This document shows positions 9,828 through 18,901 of a stretch of DNA of 64,000 nucleotides, piece after piece. The stretch covers positions 1-64,000 of the IMG/VR virus record IMGVR_UViG_3300031237_000002; one strand, written 5' to 3'. The notes under the pieces are model-generated. The model was not told the DNA's origin. It worked only from the letters and a program-made list of their open reading frames with translations, and did no database searches. The DNA comes from a virus. The translations under genes and the position numbers were made by a program. The number at the start of each line of letters is the position of its first letter. Position 1 is the stretch's first letter.

Positions 9828-10174
9828 CTGACGTACTCCCCAAATTCACATGGTTCGAAACCAAGGTAAGCCAAAAAGATACCGGACGTTGGAATGTCTT
9901 CGTCACGGTTGGCTATCAGGGTCCATTTATTTTCGTCGGCTATCTTAAGCATGGCTTTAGCGAACTTCATGACCGACAGTTTATTTTTAACCAATACGTC
10001 TTCCTTGCCTTCGGTGAAAACTACCATCTGATCGCGGGTCATACGAATAAACCCGCAAATGCCTACCAGCTTATCGTCAATCTCCAGAAAATAAGCACGC
10101 ATGGTGGGAACCTGAAACGGCAGTTCCCCGTAAAATTCCCCGAACAACTCGGCGGTAGCTGGAATAATTTTCAT
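9815..10174 (-). CDS. GNAT-like small protein between tail and core genes
   Basis: A 119-residue protein resembling a compact GNAT acetyltransferase fold: beta strands around AYFLEIDDKLVGICGFI, and a C-terminal TSGIFLAYLGFEPCEFG that looks like the last GNAT strand-helix. A canonical acetyl-CoA pyrophosphate loop (Q/RxxGxG/A) is not evident, so it may be non-catalytic. Many podoviruses carry a small GNAT-like protein between the tail tubular protein B and core protein genes. ATGA overlap with the upstream tail gene. The activity is uncertain. Confidence 0.6.
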   Translation of the reverse strand: MKIIPATAELFGEFYGELPFQVPTMRAYFLEIDDKLVGICGFIRMTRDQMVVFTEGKEDVLVKNKLSVMKFAKAMLKIADENKWTLIANRDEDIPTSGIFLAYLGFEPCEFGEYVRWAL

Positions 10175-12840
10175 GACTTCTCTTCCACGTCATAAGCCAG
10201 CACTGCCGCCAGCAGAGTTACCGGGCGTGGTGACGTGGCTTGAATGCAGATACGTGCGTCACCGCTCCATTCGCCGGGGAATTCTATAAGCTCTTCGTCG
10301 TACGCGCTATAAAGCGTACCGTCTGGAATGTCTTCTGAGTTTTCCACCAGTGGCATATCATCGAGCACATCAAACGATGGACCAAACTTAAGGCTGCCCA
10401 CCGCCGCATCTGCCAGTACGAAACCAAGCTGCGCAACCCGTTTATGGTAGGTCAGTTGTACAGCCTCTTCGCCACTGACATAAGCCAGCTTGGTGCTTTT
10501 CCATTGCGCCACGTAAGGGATGCCAACCACTGCCGACGTTACAGGTTCTGGCAGCGTGTCAATCATGCCGCCTACCACTGTCTTGGTGCCCAAGTCTTTA
10601 CCATTGCCCCACACTGTAACCACTTTACCTTCCAAGTGGCTAAGCCCGGAAAGCGCCGTGGTGGCTACACCAGAGTAGGAAGCGTGGCTATCGCTGGTTT
10701 TGGTAAAGGTTGTACCGCGTGCTTCCGACTCCAGAGCCCACAATTCGTAATAACGTTTAGTGACGCCATTGATCGTGCGCTTAACCACGTAATAAACAGA
10801 GTCTTCGACGTCGCCCGGTAAAACCATCACGTCTTCTACAATGCCGTCAGTGGTGACAGTCACCCAGCACAGCACGTTTTCGACCGGGTTGTGCACCAGT
10901 ACAGCGGCCTTACCGTCAGCGCGCACGCAGTGAATGCGGGTGTCTGGCAGCCGCTGCACGGCTACGTGGACAAAGCCACTGTCGCCAACCTCTGGCACAA
11001 TGATGGAATCCTCTGTACTGGCGTAGTCACCGACGTTGGCATCAAACGCCAGCTCAAACAGCCGCGTACCGCCGCGCTGCACGAACACGCCACGGGCGTC
11101 TATCTTGCAGGCTATCGCACTGTTCGAACCCTGTGACGAAGCCTCTTTGATGTTGAAGTTGGACGGCGTAAGTGCTTCGTCGAAAGAGGTTGCCCGTGCT
11201 GAGTGTTCCGCCCCTTCGGCACCGACGATAAGCCGTTGCAGTGGCAGCAGCCAGTTAATGTCATCCACTGGACCTGATCCAACAGTACGGTTGATTGGGC
11301 CAGCATCACCAACGGTGTCAGGGTTGAAGTTGTAAAAATCATCCGATACAGATCCGTAAATACCATTCTTACCAGCCCACCATAAACGGCCTTCATAAAA
11401 AGCTACCGCAGTCGGGAAGCCCGACACGGTAGACCATGATCCTTCTGCCCAAAACTTGCTGGCATCGGTCGAACCAAAATCGGTTAGCACTTCCGCGCTA
11501 ACCGAAACTGAACTGGTAAACGCTGTAATACGCGCCACGCCAGTTTTACTGCCAAGCGGATAATCAAGTGTGGCCACCACGGTGCCGGATGTATAGCCGC
11601 CAGTCTTGATACCCAGCCGGTAAAACACAAGCTGATTATCCAGAGAGTCGTTATAAGTGGTAGCGGTGTTAGCCGTAAAGCTGGTGACATCCACCCAGTT
11701 ACCCACTACACCAACCGACCGTTGCAGAAACACGGTAGCAACCCATGTTCCTGTCAAGGTTATGGCGAAGCGCCGTTGCTCGCCTACGCCGCTGGCTTCG
11801 ATAGCACTGGTGAAAGTATTCTGCGCGGCGATGGAAGCCGTGGCGCGCTGACCAACGGAACGGATTTTAAAAATGCAGCCAACGTGGTCTGACAGGAACA
11901 CAGCACGCGAAGCTGTCAGCGTAACGTTGCCGGAAATAGCGCTGGCAGTTAACGTAGTTTCGGTTTTATTTTCAGTAAGGTACGGGCCAGCGTCTGCCTG
12001 ATAATAAACCAGCGACCAAGAGCGAAGGCCACGACGTTCTATTTTACGTTGCAGGAAACCTTTGCAAGCCACAAACAAAATGTCACCACTCTGGTCAGCA
12101 CGGATAAGGCGCAGACTGGCGGTGTTCCATGGTGCAGTGATAGTCATCGCCCCGGCTGCCTCGATGTTGATCGAATCAACCAGCACGATGCGTTTTAATT
12201 CACTACGAAAGCGGATGTTTATGTTACCAGTCGGGGTAAACGCAAGTGAGTGCGTGCCAGTATCCAGCATGGTTTCGCTGACATACTCGTCGCCACCAAC
12301 AGTCGAGCCTACGCGAAAGACAACCGGGCCGCGCTGGATAACGACATGTAAGGCATGCTCTACGTTCTGGTCTGGCGCTGCCACGGTGACGACCTGATCG
12401 CGAATGGCAGCAGCGGTGCCGTCACCAGTCAAACCAAGATAGCCGCCTGTTACCCAAGCGCTGGTGGCGCCAACTTCGTCGTTATCGGTCCAGCTCGACA
12501 CGTCAGTGTCAAAGTTGCCATTGGCTACAGCGGTGCTGACAGATGGGCGAACGATAGGTGTGTCATCCACCCACACGCGCATAACGAGGTTCGTTATTTC
12601 AACGGCTGCCAGATCATCAGTCGAGAAAACGAAAGGTAGGAACCGGGCTTGGGCATCGTTATGAGTTGAGCCCAAATAACCCAAGCCGGGGCGGAACATC
12701 ATGGAGCCCAGTACGCGGGGCATCCAGTTATCCATAATCTCGGCAGAGAAAGACAGGCGTTTCATGTCGATACGCGCAAGCGCAAGCTTCGACACCAGCC
12801 CCCGGTTAAAGCCGTAGAAAGCCGCCGATTTCCTAGCCAT
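10171..12840 (-). CDS. Tail tubular protein B-like (tail nozzle) protein
   Basis: An 889-residue, beta-rich protein. The N-terminus has the pattern seen in many podovirus nozzle proteins: NRGLVSKLALARIDM, then a conserved GSMMFRPGLGYLG. The middle is Ser/Thr-rich with likely beta-sandwich modules. The C-terminal third, containing AQWKSTKLAYVSGEEAVQ, also resembles the end of nozzle proteins. It sits directly after a tail tubular A-like gene and before the ejection proteins, as gp12 follows gp11 in T7. It probably forms the distal tail tube. Confidence 0.78.
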   Translation of the reverse strand: MARKSAAFYGFNRGLVSKLALARIDMKRLSFSAEIMDNWMPRVLGSMMFRPGLGYLGSTHNDAQARFLPFVFSTDDLAAVEITNLVMRVWVDDTPIVRPSVSTAVANGNFDTDVSSWTDNDEVGATSAWVTGGYLGLTGDGTAAAIRDQVVTVAAPDQNVEHALHVVIQRGPVVFRVGSTVGGDEYVSETMLDTGTHSLAFTPTGNINIRFRSELKRIVLVDSINIEAAGAMTITAPWNTASLRLIRADQSGDILFVACKGFLQRKIERRGLRSWSLVYYQADAGPYLTENKTETTLTASAISGNVTLTASRAVFLSDHVGCIFKIRSVGQRATASIAAQNTFTSAIEASGVGEQRRFAITLTGTWVATVFLQRSVGVVGNWVDVTSFTANTATTYNDSLDNQLVFYRLGIKTGGYTSGTVVATLDYPLGSKTGVARITAFTSSVSVSAEVLTDFGSTDASKFWAEGSWSTVSGFPTAVAFYEGRLWWAGKNGIYGSVSDDFYNFNPDTVGDAGPINRTVGSGPVDDINWLLPLQRLIVGAEGAEHSARATSFDEALTPSNFNIKEASSQGSNSAIACKIDARGVFVQRGGTRLFELAFDANVGDYASTEDSIIVPEVGDSGFVHVAVQRLPDTRIHCVRADGKAAVLVHNPVENVLCWVTVTTDGIVEDVMVLPGDVEDSVYYVVKRTINGVTKRYYELWALESEARGTTFTKTSDSHASYSGVATTALSGLSHLEGKVVTVWGNGKDLGTKTVVGGMIDTLPEPVTSAVVGIPYVAQWKSTKLAYVSGEEAVQLTYHKRVAQLGFVLADAAVGSLKFGPSFDVLDDMPLVENSEDIPDGTLYSAYDEELIEFPGEWSGDARICIQATSPRPVTLLAAVLAYDVEEKS

Positions 12841-12845
12841 GATAT

Positions 12846-13487
12846 TTACCCTATCAGTTGACCGCGAGGACCGCGATCACGACGCCCCATGCCACTCCTA
12901 CGGGAGATATTCCAATTGCCTTCTGGCGGGAATGCAGTTGGATCGCCCATGGCATCCTTGCTGCGCGCATCTTTAAGGCGTTGCTGCATAACAGCTATCG
13001 TCAGTTTAAGTTTTTCAGAGCTTTGGGTAAGCGTCCATACGGCTTCCGACGCCAAGTAAGCAGCCACGTATTTAGTGAAGGTTTGCGGCCAGCGCTGCAT
13101 GTCATAGCCATAGTTGTTGGAGTTGGAAATATACCGCACATAGATAGGGTCAATATTGGCGAACCAAAACCCTACCTCTTCCAGCATATTAAGCAGAGGA
13201 ACTTTAAGATCCTCGTCTTGGCATACGCTGCATGTACGAATAAAATCATTTGGTTTGTCGAAGGCGTTTTCAAAACCGAAAGCCGGAACAGTGGCCGACT
13301 TGGTAATTTGCACGGCGCGCATGGCAAAGTTCCATTGCCCTTGTTCCAGACAATAATCCCTTGCGCCATCGTTCCAGATGTCATCCAGCACGCGCCGTGG
13401 TTCGCGGTTTTCTACAAGGCTGCTCAACCGGCGCTCACCAATCAGGCGCAGTGCTTCATTGTAAAGTCCTAATTGAGTAGCGGCCAT
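12846..13487 (-). CDS. Tail tubular protein A-like (head-tail adaptor)
   Basis: A 213-residue protein with the signature of the T7 gp11-like adaptor family: LYNEALRLIGERRLSSL at the N-terminus, a VLDDIWNDGARDYCLEQGQWNFAMRA-type region (here residues about 34-60), and an FDKPNDFIRTC motif. The C-terminal about 25 residues are basic (RRSGMGRRDRGPRG). It is expected to form the ring between portal and tail nozzle. A strong SD (AAGGAG) precedes the ATG. The downstream nozzle gene starts 5 bases after its stop. Confidence 0.88.
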   Translation of the reverse strand: MAATQLGLYNEALRLIGERRLSSLVENREPRRVLDDIWNDGARDYCLEQGQWNFAMRAVQITKSATVPAFGFENAFDKPNDFIRTCSVCQDEDLKVPLLNMLEEVGFWFANIDPIYVRYISNSNNYGYDMQRWPQTFTKYVAAYLASEAVWTLTQSSEKLKLTIAVMQQRLKDARSKDAMGDPTAFPPEGNWNISRRSGMGRRDRGPRGQLIG

Positions 13488-13499
13488 GATGGTAACTCC

Positions 13500-13922
13500 T
13501 TAAAGCGTAATAAGGTGTGAAGCCAACCAAACATTAGCATCCTGTTTGTTAGCGCAACCTTCCCTGATAATTTCCTTATCAGCCTTACGAATAACAACCC
13601 ACTTTTTATGCGGGCCTTTGAATTCAATAAGGTACTGACTATCGACGTCTTCCGGCTCTGCTTCGTCACTGACCAATTTAACGTGGAGAAGCTTGATTGT
13701 TTTGGCCCATACGCGGCCACAACTGACAACCAGCAATTCGGCGTACCATTCATCAGTATCGACGCGGACGCGGATATGATCGTATGGTTGAAGTTTACTG
13801 GCGATGTTCGCAAAAAAAGCCGTGTTCATAACGTCATCAAGAGACGTCCCGGCTTCTACTGTAACTGTCCAGTTAGTGTTTACATGTTCGTCGTGAGCAA
13901 ATCGTGAGGGATCGAGGGACAT
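13500..13922 (-). CDS. Conserved phage hypothetical protein
   Basis: A 140-residue soluble protein of mixed alpha/beta character, without cysteines in pairs, a signal peptide or a membrane segment. It lies between the capsid block and the tail adaptor gene, so a head-completion or capsid-associated role is possible. It has its own SD (GGAG) and follows a strong terminator, implying a separate promoter or partial read-through. Function not recognised. Confidence 0.7.
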   Translation of the reverse strand: MSLDPSRFAHDEHVNTNWTVTVEAGTSLDDVMNTAFFANIASKLQPYDHIRVRVDTDEWYAELLVVSCGRVWAKTIKLLHVKLVSDEAEPEDVDSQYLIEFKGPHKKWVVIRKADKEIIREGCANKQDANVWLASHLITL

Positions 13923-13942
13923 TGTTTTTCTCCAAAAGCAGA

Positions 13943-13958
13943 GGGGCCGTTAGGCCCC
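13943..13958 (-). terminator. Rho-independent terminator after capsid genes
   Basis: On the minus strand a GGGGCC/GGCCCC stem with a TAAC tetraloop is followed by TCTGCTTTT. It lies between the 120-residue capsid-associated gene and the 140-residue gene, so it should reduce transcription from the highly expressed capsid genes into the tail genes. Confidence 0.8.
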
Positions 13959-13968
13959 CCTTAACTTA

Positions 13969-14331
13969 TTAGCTGAACGTTGAAGTCATCAGAGAACCAG
14001 TCGTGAAGCTGGCCGCGCCCGCCGTAGAGACGGAAACGATAGCCCCATAAAAGGAGGTGACAGTGGAACCAGCCGAACTGAACTGTACGCCCATGACCAG
14101 ATCGCCGGGGCGCATGCCCAAAGCTTTCCCGTCAGAGAAGAAACCGGATGCAGTCAAGTCAGTGGTAAGGTTGGTAGAGCTGTAATACCACAAAGCCCCG
14201 CCTTGCCCACCGGGTGCAGCCGGGGTAGTAGTCAGCCCGGTAGTACCTACCACCATGCTCATGCTGGCAGCCAGTACCATCCGTGGTGGGTTGGCAACAG
14301 ACGTAGCCGCTGTAGATCCTGAGTAAGCCAT
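13969..14331 (-). CDS. Small capsid-associated (decoration-like) protein
   Basis: A 120-residue Ala/Gly/Ser/Thr-rich protein, predicted mainly beta, directly downstream of the major capsid gene and before a strong terminator. Size, composition and position fit a head decoration or stabilising protein. A good SD (AAGGGG) precedes the ATG, consistent with high expression. No diagnostic motif was recognised, so the assignment rests on context. Confidence 0.6.
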   Translation of the reverse strand: MAYSGSTAATSVANPPRMVLAASMSMVVGTTGLTTTPAAPGGQGGALWYYSSTNLTTDLTASGFFSDGKALGMRPGDLVMGVQFSSAGSTVTSFYGAIVSVSTAGAASFTTGSLMTSTFS

Positions 14332-14343
14332 GATTGCTTCCCC

Positions 14344-15195
14344 TTATTGAGCGACGAACGCACTGCCGTCGTGGTTAATGACAACTACGCCGCTGTTTTG
14401 CAGCAACTTAGCACCCATGAAAATAGACGCCCGTGCCCATGAATAATCCTGTTCTTCGTCATAGCCAACAGGAGTTTCCATGGAGCCAGTATTAGCCGCG
14501 TGACCGATAGCGCTCTTATGGTACAAGAAGCATTTTTCGGCAGAGGTAGCTTTGCCCGGCAAGTTAGGGTGTTCGATAATCAAGCAGTTGCGCCACCGGT
14601 AAGCCATTGGCTTATCGCGCCACGATGGATCTTGACCGGCGTATGGACGCAGATCAACATATTGGGCGTTGGCGAACTCAGGCGCTTGTTCCAGATACGC
14701 GATAAGAGCCGCAGTGGTCAACAGAGTGACATTGGAATCCCAAGGCACACTGTTGTTACTGAGGATTACGCGGGCGGTTTGAAACAGTGAAACACCGCCT
14801 GTTTGTGTAGCGCCGGTATCGTTGGATGCGGTGTTCAACTCGGTGATAATCGAGTCGTCGATCTTGCGATTGATTACACCCATCGTGGTGTCTTGCATGA
14901 TTTGGCGTTGGTTGCCTTGAGACGCGAAAACGTTAAAGCCTGTTTTGCGAACCAAGTCATGCCATTCTTGCAGGACGGCTGAGTTTTGAGTGAGGTTGTC
15001 CGAACGCGCCGGAATCATACCGTTGGTGCCGCGAGTCATCGCGGTAGCACCGCCAGAATCCGCCACCAAGAAAACTGCCGTGTTGCCTTTGATAACGGCT
15101 TCGGTAGTTGTGGTATCGCGCAGGAGTGATTGTTTCTGCTCAAACCCGGCAATGAACTCCTGCCGGTATTGAGTCTGGAACGCTGTATCTGCCAT
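14344..15195 (-). CDS. Major capsid protein
   Basis: A 283-residue HK97-fold-type capsid candidate. It begins with a helical MADTAFQTQYRQEFIAGFEQ and contains the GMIPARSDNLTQNSAVLQEW region, a QIMQDTTMGVINRKIDD helix and a C-terminal SWARASIFMGAKLLQNSGVV. It follows the portal and scaffold genes in the usual podovirus order. It has its own TATAAT-type promoter element upstream and terminators on both sides of the capsid pair, as expected for the most abundant virion protein. SD AAGGGG. Confidence 0.85.
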   Translation of the reverse strand: MADTAFQTQYRQEFIAGFEQKQSLLRDTTTTEAVIKGNTAVFLVADSGGATAMTRGTNGMIPARSDNLTQNSAVLQEWHDLVRKTGFNVFASQGNQRQIMQDTTMGVINRKIDDSIITELNTASNDTGATQTGGVSLFQTARVILSNNSVPWDSNVTLLTTAALIAYLEQAPEFANAQYVDLRPYAGQDPSWRDKPMAYRWRNCLIIEHPNLPGKATSAEKCFLYHKSAIGHAANTGSMETPVGYDEEQDYSWARASIFMGAKLLQNSGVVVINHDGSAFVAQ

Positions 15196-15363
15196 GTTGG
15201 CATACCCCTTATAAAACGATTAATTTCAACCGCTTCGCTGGGTTGTCTGCTCGTATGGTACTTTCGGGTTATCCTTTCGGGGCCGTTCCCAAACTATCAG
15301 GGCCTGCTACTTGGTATTACTTTTGACGGGGCTCATTGCGAGGTTGTCCGTCGTGTGCTGCTG

Positions 15364-15369
15364 ATTATA
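15364..15369 (-). promoter_or_regulatory. Candidate capsid promoter (-10 box)
   Basis: The 218-base gap between the scaffold and capsid genes (15196-15413) contains a consensus TATAAT on the minus strand about 170 bases upstream of the capsid ATG, just after the scaffold terminator. No good -35 hexamer is at 16-18 bases, so the promoter may need an activator or be weak. The leader downstream of it is about 160 bases and contains no gene that I can see. Confidence 0.45.
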
Positions 15370-15378
15370 CACCAACTT

Positions 15379-15407
15379 CAATAAGAGGGAAGAGCGGCAC
15401 TTCCCTC
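15379..15407 (-). terminator. Rho-independent terminator after scaffold gene
   Basis: On the minus strand, GAGGGAAG and CTTCCCTC form a perfect 8-bp stem with a 7-base loop, followed by TTATTG. It lies immediately after the scaffold stop codon and upstream of the capsid -10 box. Confidence 0.7.
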
Positions 15408-15413
15408 GGTCCT

Positions 15414-16370
15414 TTACTGCTTCGCACGTTCCCTTGCAGTGTACAGCTCACGCAAACGAGCCTGCATTTTCTGGTCGTTGTTGTAAGCTTTACGGTCAGT
15501 CTTCATTACTTTTTCAATCGCGGTGATTTCATCGTCGATTGCCCCGGCCATATTAGCGCCAGCCCCCGGAACTACAGTGGAAACCGGGTTAACAGTCCGC
15601 GCTGTATGCACCAGCCAACGCGCCATATCCGGGTGATTCATCAACGCCGTGCCGTCAGCCAGCCGGGCATTAAGGAAGTTATCCCGAACATCAGCGGGCA
15701 TGGTGTCTACCAGCCCTTTAATCATGTTCACGTTCGCCCGGTACTCGCCACCCCATTCAGCATGCAAAATATCCTCGGACTGAGCCAGATAAGCCGCGTC
15801 TTTCTCGGCCTGCTCTATGGCGCCTTTTTCCTGAGTGCCATAGTACCAAGCCAGCAACTTGTTCACTTGGTCTGGTGTGGCGTTGGTGTCATGCGCGGCT
15901 TTAAGAAAGTCGTCAACAAACGGTTTATCGGCTTCACCGATCACCAAGCCATCCGCCAACTTAAGCGAATAACCTTCGGCGTTTTCAGGAATACCGTGCG
16001 CCTTGCGCCACGCTACCTGTTCTTCTGGCTTGCCCTTATCTGGATAAGGCGCTGTCGATTTAAGTTCGCCGCTGTCTACTTTCTGCCGCAGAGCCTGATA
16101 GCTTTCAAAGATAGCAGCAGGGGAAGCGAAACGATCCAGTGTCTTGGCATGCTTACCATCCGGCGACAACTTGGTACGCCAGTCATCCGGCCAGTCACCG
16201 GCTGGGGGTGTATCCGTTGTGGTGTCAGTTGTGGTGTCGGTTGTCGTATCCGTGGTTGTGGTGTCAGTAGTGGTATCCGTGGTTGTATCAGTCGTGGTGT
16301 CTGTAGTATCACCACCGCCATTACCACCTTCACCTTCTTCGTCCAGATAAAAACGTTTTAAAGTCCACAT
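15414..16370 (-). CDS. Scaffold-like protein with acidic Thr/Asp repeat
   Basis: A 318-residue protein located between portal and capsid, the position of the scaffolding gene. Residues about 21-55 are a low-complexity run of TTTD units (DTTTDTTTDTTT), possibly a flexible linker. The middle (PSDGKHAKTL-type through about residue 230) resembles phage scaffold proteins: helical, with a WLVHTARTVNP segment. The C-terminal 40 residues are charged and helical, as in scaffold proteins that bind capsid. A short hydrophilic N-terminus precedes the repeat. SD GAGGTAA. Confidence 0.75.
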   Translation of the reverse strand: MWTLKRFYLDEEGEGGNGGGDTTDTTTDTTTDTTTDTTTTDTTTDTTTDTTTDTPPAGDWPDDWRTKLSPDGKHAKTLDRFASPAAIFESYQALRQKVDSGELKSTAPYPDKGKPEEQVAWRKAHGIPENAEGYSLKLADGLVIGEADKPFVDDFLKAAHDTNATPDQVNKLLAWYYGTQEKGAIEQAEKDAAYLAQSEDILHAEWGGEYRANVNMIKGLVDTMPADVRDNFLNARLADGTALMNHPDMARWLVHTARTVNPVSTVVPGAGANMAGAIDDEITAIEKVMKTDRKAYNNDQKMQARLRELYTARERAKQ

Positions 16371-16381
16371 TTATTGTTACC

Positions 16382-16663
16382 TCAAGGTTGCTCTGTAGGG
16401 CCATCACGTAAAGCTGACAAATTAATCTTAAGCATCTTTACAATCTGTAAACCTACAAAACGTCGGCCTTCCGCAAAGGAAGTATCCCGATCACTGGTTG
16501 GATGATAAGACAGGTTATACGTACCGCATGCATTTTCGATGATCCATCTTAAAGCTCGTTGCTGTTGTTCGGGCGTGGCTGTTCCATCAGCCAGCATTTT
16601 AATTGCTTTGGCGTCAGCCTTCTCGTAAGGAGGCGGAAACCATGGGGCGTTTTTATTATCCAT
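16382..16663 (-). CDS. Bbp19-like small phage protein
   Basis: A 93-residue protein (start MDNKNAPWF) matching the pattern of the Bbp19-like family found beside portal genes of podoviruses: an N-terminal helix-turn region and a C-terminal FAEGRRFVGLQIVKML motif. The ATG at 16663 overlaps the end of the upstream 50-residue gene; an in-frame start 12 bases further upstream would lengthen the overlap. The exact role in head assembly is not known. Confidence 0.72.
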   Translation of the reverse strand: MDNKNAPWFPPPYEKADAKAIKMLADGTATPEQQQRALRWIIENACGTYNLSYHPTSDRDTSFAEGRRFVGLQIVKMLKINLSALRDGPTEQP

Positions 16664-16808
16664 TAGCTTTACCATTGGTTAATCTAGGCTGACGCCCCGG
16701 CCTTTTAAGGTCTTTCACTTTAGCCTCTTCGCCTTCCTTGGCTAATTCTCCCTTGATTTCCTTTGGGGTTTCAGGCTTACGCATGGTATCCAGCGATTCA
16801 TTTTTCAT
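16656..16808 (-). CDS. Small charged protein between portal and Bbp19-like gene
   Basis: A 50-residue highly charged peptide (MKNESLDTMRKPETPKEIKG at the start, Lys/Glu/Arg-rich throughout). Its ATG overlaps the portal stop as ATGA and its stop overlaps the next start, which is good evidence for a real gene. No known domain is visible; disordered structure is likely. Confidence 0.65.
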   Translation of the reverse strand: MKNESLDTMRKPETPKEIKGELAKEGEEAKVKDLKRPGRQPRLTNGKANG

Positions 16809-18451
16809 CACTGCGCCTGTTTAAATTGACCCTCGGCTTCGCCAAGAGTTTTAGCCACTTCGGCGCCCTGCTGCAAACCAGCCAGAAGAGTCGCCGCCTC
16901 TTGTTGCTGCTGTTGCGCTTTAACCATAGCGTTTACTTCGTCCTCACTGTGTACCCACGCCGCAGGAATACCAATAGCATCGAGGACATCACGCAATGCA
17001 GTCTTAGAATCGATAATGAGCGCGGTAGATGGGTCCAACTGGATCGATGGAACAACATAACTTTGCGCTTCAAGGAAGCGGTTCCCTTTCTCACGCTCGA
17101 TGGCTTCATGCAATGGGCTCTCAAAACGAAACTGTATATTGGCCCCCTGTAAGGCTTTGGGTATATCGAAGGGTGAACCAAACGCGCCAGCTCGCAATAA
17201 AAGCGAGAAAGTTTCTTCACAGAGTGCACCGTTATACTCCATTTCCATTGGCTCAAATAAAGGCAGAGCATCACGGATATATTGCTGGATGCGCTGGCCC
17301 ACTTCGTAAGCTGTCATCTCTGGCGCACGTTGTGGCAGCGTCAGCTTGTTAAGATAAAACGCTTCTGCCAGTTGGAACCTTAAATCTTGGGCCATCTCAA
17401 GGCCCATCGGCATACCTGATTTATCCTGAGACAACGGCCTTAAAACTTCGCCCATCTTTTCATCATAAGCAGAGTCAACCCAAGTAATGCCACCAGCATA
17501 AAGAGCCACGTCAGACCTGATCGCTTCTTGCACTGCGATCATAGGTGGGTTGGTGTGTTTTTCACCGGCTTCCAGCAGGGTATAGGTCATAGCCTGCAAC
17601 AACCGGGCGTCCGGCAGTGCTGCCACGGTAGCTGGCGAGTAAGCGTATTGCGAACCGCTGACTGTCTGCCACCGTGGGATAACGTAGATGATCGAATAGA
17701 CACCAACCTTCTCGATGGTGTGCATATGGTCAACATCAAAGTAAATGGAAACATACGGCGTTTTCCATGGGCCACCATCTACCAGATCAGATTCAACCAC
17801 AATATGCCGACAATCTATTTCTTCGAATGGAGTTTTTTCAGCGGTACGATTAACTTCCGCATGCACTTTACTTGCACCAAAGATACGTACAAGATCCCGC
17901 GCTGTAGGTTTCCATACCCGTGCAACCGTGCCTATTTTACCCTCTTCGTTTTCAGCCCATGCCATATCGCGCAAGTGCCAGCAGCGGTACAGTAACCCGG
18001 TACGTGCCTTGTTCATTTCCACGGAAATAGCGCACTGACCAAACGCGGCAAAATCATGGTCGCCTTCCTTGGTGGCGCGGGTAAACATGGCTGCCCGGTC
18101 GTACATGGCTTTGCGCTGGATCTTGCCAGCCCATTGCAGCCATGCTTTAGCTTCCGGGTCTTGAATGCCGGTAGTCAAGTCGTCAGCCATTTCATCCTTA
18201 ACAGTCGGATGAAACCAAGACTTTTCAGCCGGGCGCAGCATAAAGTTAAAGGAATTGCCCAGCTCACGCCGGGCAATCAGTGGGTAGCTAGTGGACAGGT
18301 TATCCGCAAACTCAGTACCCAAGCTACGACGAATCGTAAAGTCCGCTCGTTCTGGATAAAAGTTTTCCGCCATTTCCTGCCACAAACTTACCAATGACGA
18401 ACGCTTAGTCATAAGCTGTTGCGTCATTTCAAATAATTGTTTGTCGTCCAT
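16808..18451 (-). CDS. Portal (head-tail connector) protein
   Basis: A 547-residue member of the T7 gp8-like head-tail connector family. The N-terminus has the characteristic helix with WQEMAENFYPERADF, then RRELGNSFNFMLRPAEKSWF and a conserved DHDFAAFGQCAISVEMN stretch. The C-terminal 60 residues are Gln/Ala-rich and helical, as in connector barrels. It is expected to form the dodecameric DNA-entry ring that docks terminase and tail. It lies between two small Pro/Ala-rich genes downstream of terminase and the scaffold block. Confidence 0.92.
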   Translation of the reverse strand: MDDKQLFEMTQQLMTKRSSLVSLWQEMAENFYPERADFTIRRSLGTEFADNLSTSYPLIARRELGNSFNFMLRPAEKSWFHPTVKDEMADDLTTGIQDPEAKAWLQWAGKIQRKAMYDRAAMFTRATKEGDHDFAAFGQCAISVEMNKARTGLLYRCWHLRDMAWAENEEGKIGTVARVWKPTARDLVRIFGASKVHAEVNRTAEKTPFEEIDCRHIVVESDLVDGGPWKTPYVSIYFDVDHMHTIEKVGVYSIIYVIPRWQTVSGSQYAYSPATVAALPDARLLQAMTYTLLEAGEKHTNPPMIAVQEAIRSDVALYAGGITWVDSAYDEKMGEVLRPLSQDKSGMPMGLEMAQDLRFQLAEAFYLNKLTLPQRAPEMTAYEVGQRIQQYIRDALPLFEPMEMEYNGALCEETFSLLLRAGAFGSPFDIPKALQGANIQFRFESPLHEAIEREKGNRFLEAQSYVVPSIQLDPSTALIIDSKTALRDVLDAIGIPAAWVHSEDEVNAMVKAQQQQQEAATLLAGLQQGAEVAKTLGEAEGQFKQAQ

Positions 18452-18452
18452 A

Positions 18453-18890
18453 TCAACCCCCTAACTTTTCAAAGCCTTCATCCATACCCTGATCCAGTCT
18501 GCTTTTAGGGGATGTCAAAATGGTAGACAACCTACCACGCCGTTTTCTTTCCAGTTCACCGCGTGCCAGTTCTTCCGTGGTTGGCGCCGAAGCATCACCA
18601 GCGGTAATCTCTGGTGTTGCGATAGGTGTGTTAGGCATAGCAGGCATCTTGGTGGCTGGCGGCAGTTCTGGTGTTTCCGCAGCGGCTTGCTGTTGCTGGT
18701 TCTGCGCAGCCTTCGGCATCTTAGGGCTGAATGCGTTCATCAATGGTTTAGTCAGCAAAGCACCAATCGCCATACCGCTCAAGCCACCGATAGTTGCCAG
18801 CCCGGCAATCGTACCGCCGCCGCCAATTAAACCGCCGATAGCTGCCCCGGCTAACGGGGCTTCCATCACATGCATTTTAGGACCGAACAT
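18453..18890 (-). CDS. Small protein with Gly-rich hydrophobic N-terminus
   Basis: A 145-residue protein with a Gly/Ala/Ile-rich hydrophobic N-terminal half (residues about 12-48), a Pro/Gln/Ala-rich linker and a basic C-terminus carrying RRGRLSTIL. Similar small proteins with an RRGRxST-type tail sit next to podovirus portal genes. The neighbouring 194-residue protein ends in a related motif (RRGRFATLL), so the two may bind the same partner, for example portal or terminase. Function not established. Confidence 0.7.
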   Translation of the reverse strand: MFGPKMHVMEAPLAGAAIGGLIGGGGTIAGLATIGGLSGMAIGALLTKPLMNAFSPKMPKAAQNQQQQAAAETPELPPATKMPAMPNTPIATPEITAGDASAPTTEELARGELERKRRGRLSTILTSPKSRLDQGMDEGFEKLGG

Positions 18891-18901
18891 GGTAAACCCC
18901 C

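Noticed and set aside
15336-16361. Long rightward open frame opposite the scaffold gene
   Set aside because: It is a shadow of the scaffold frame; its product is Cys/Arg/Val low-complexity opposite the Thr/Asp repeat and it has no SD or family match.
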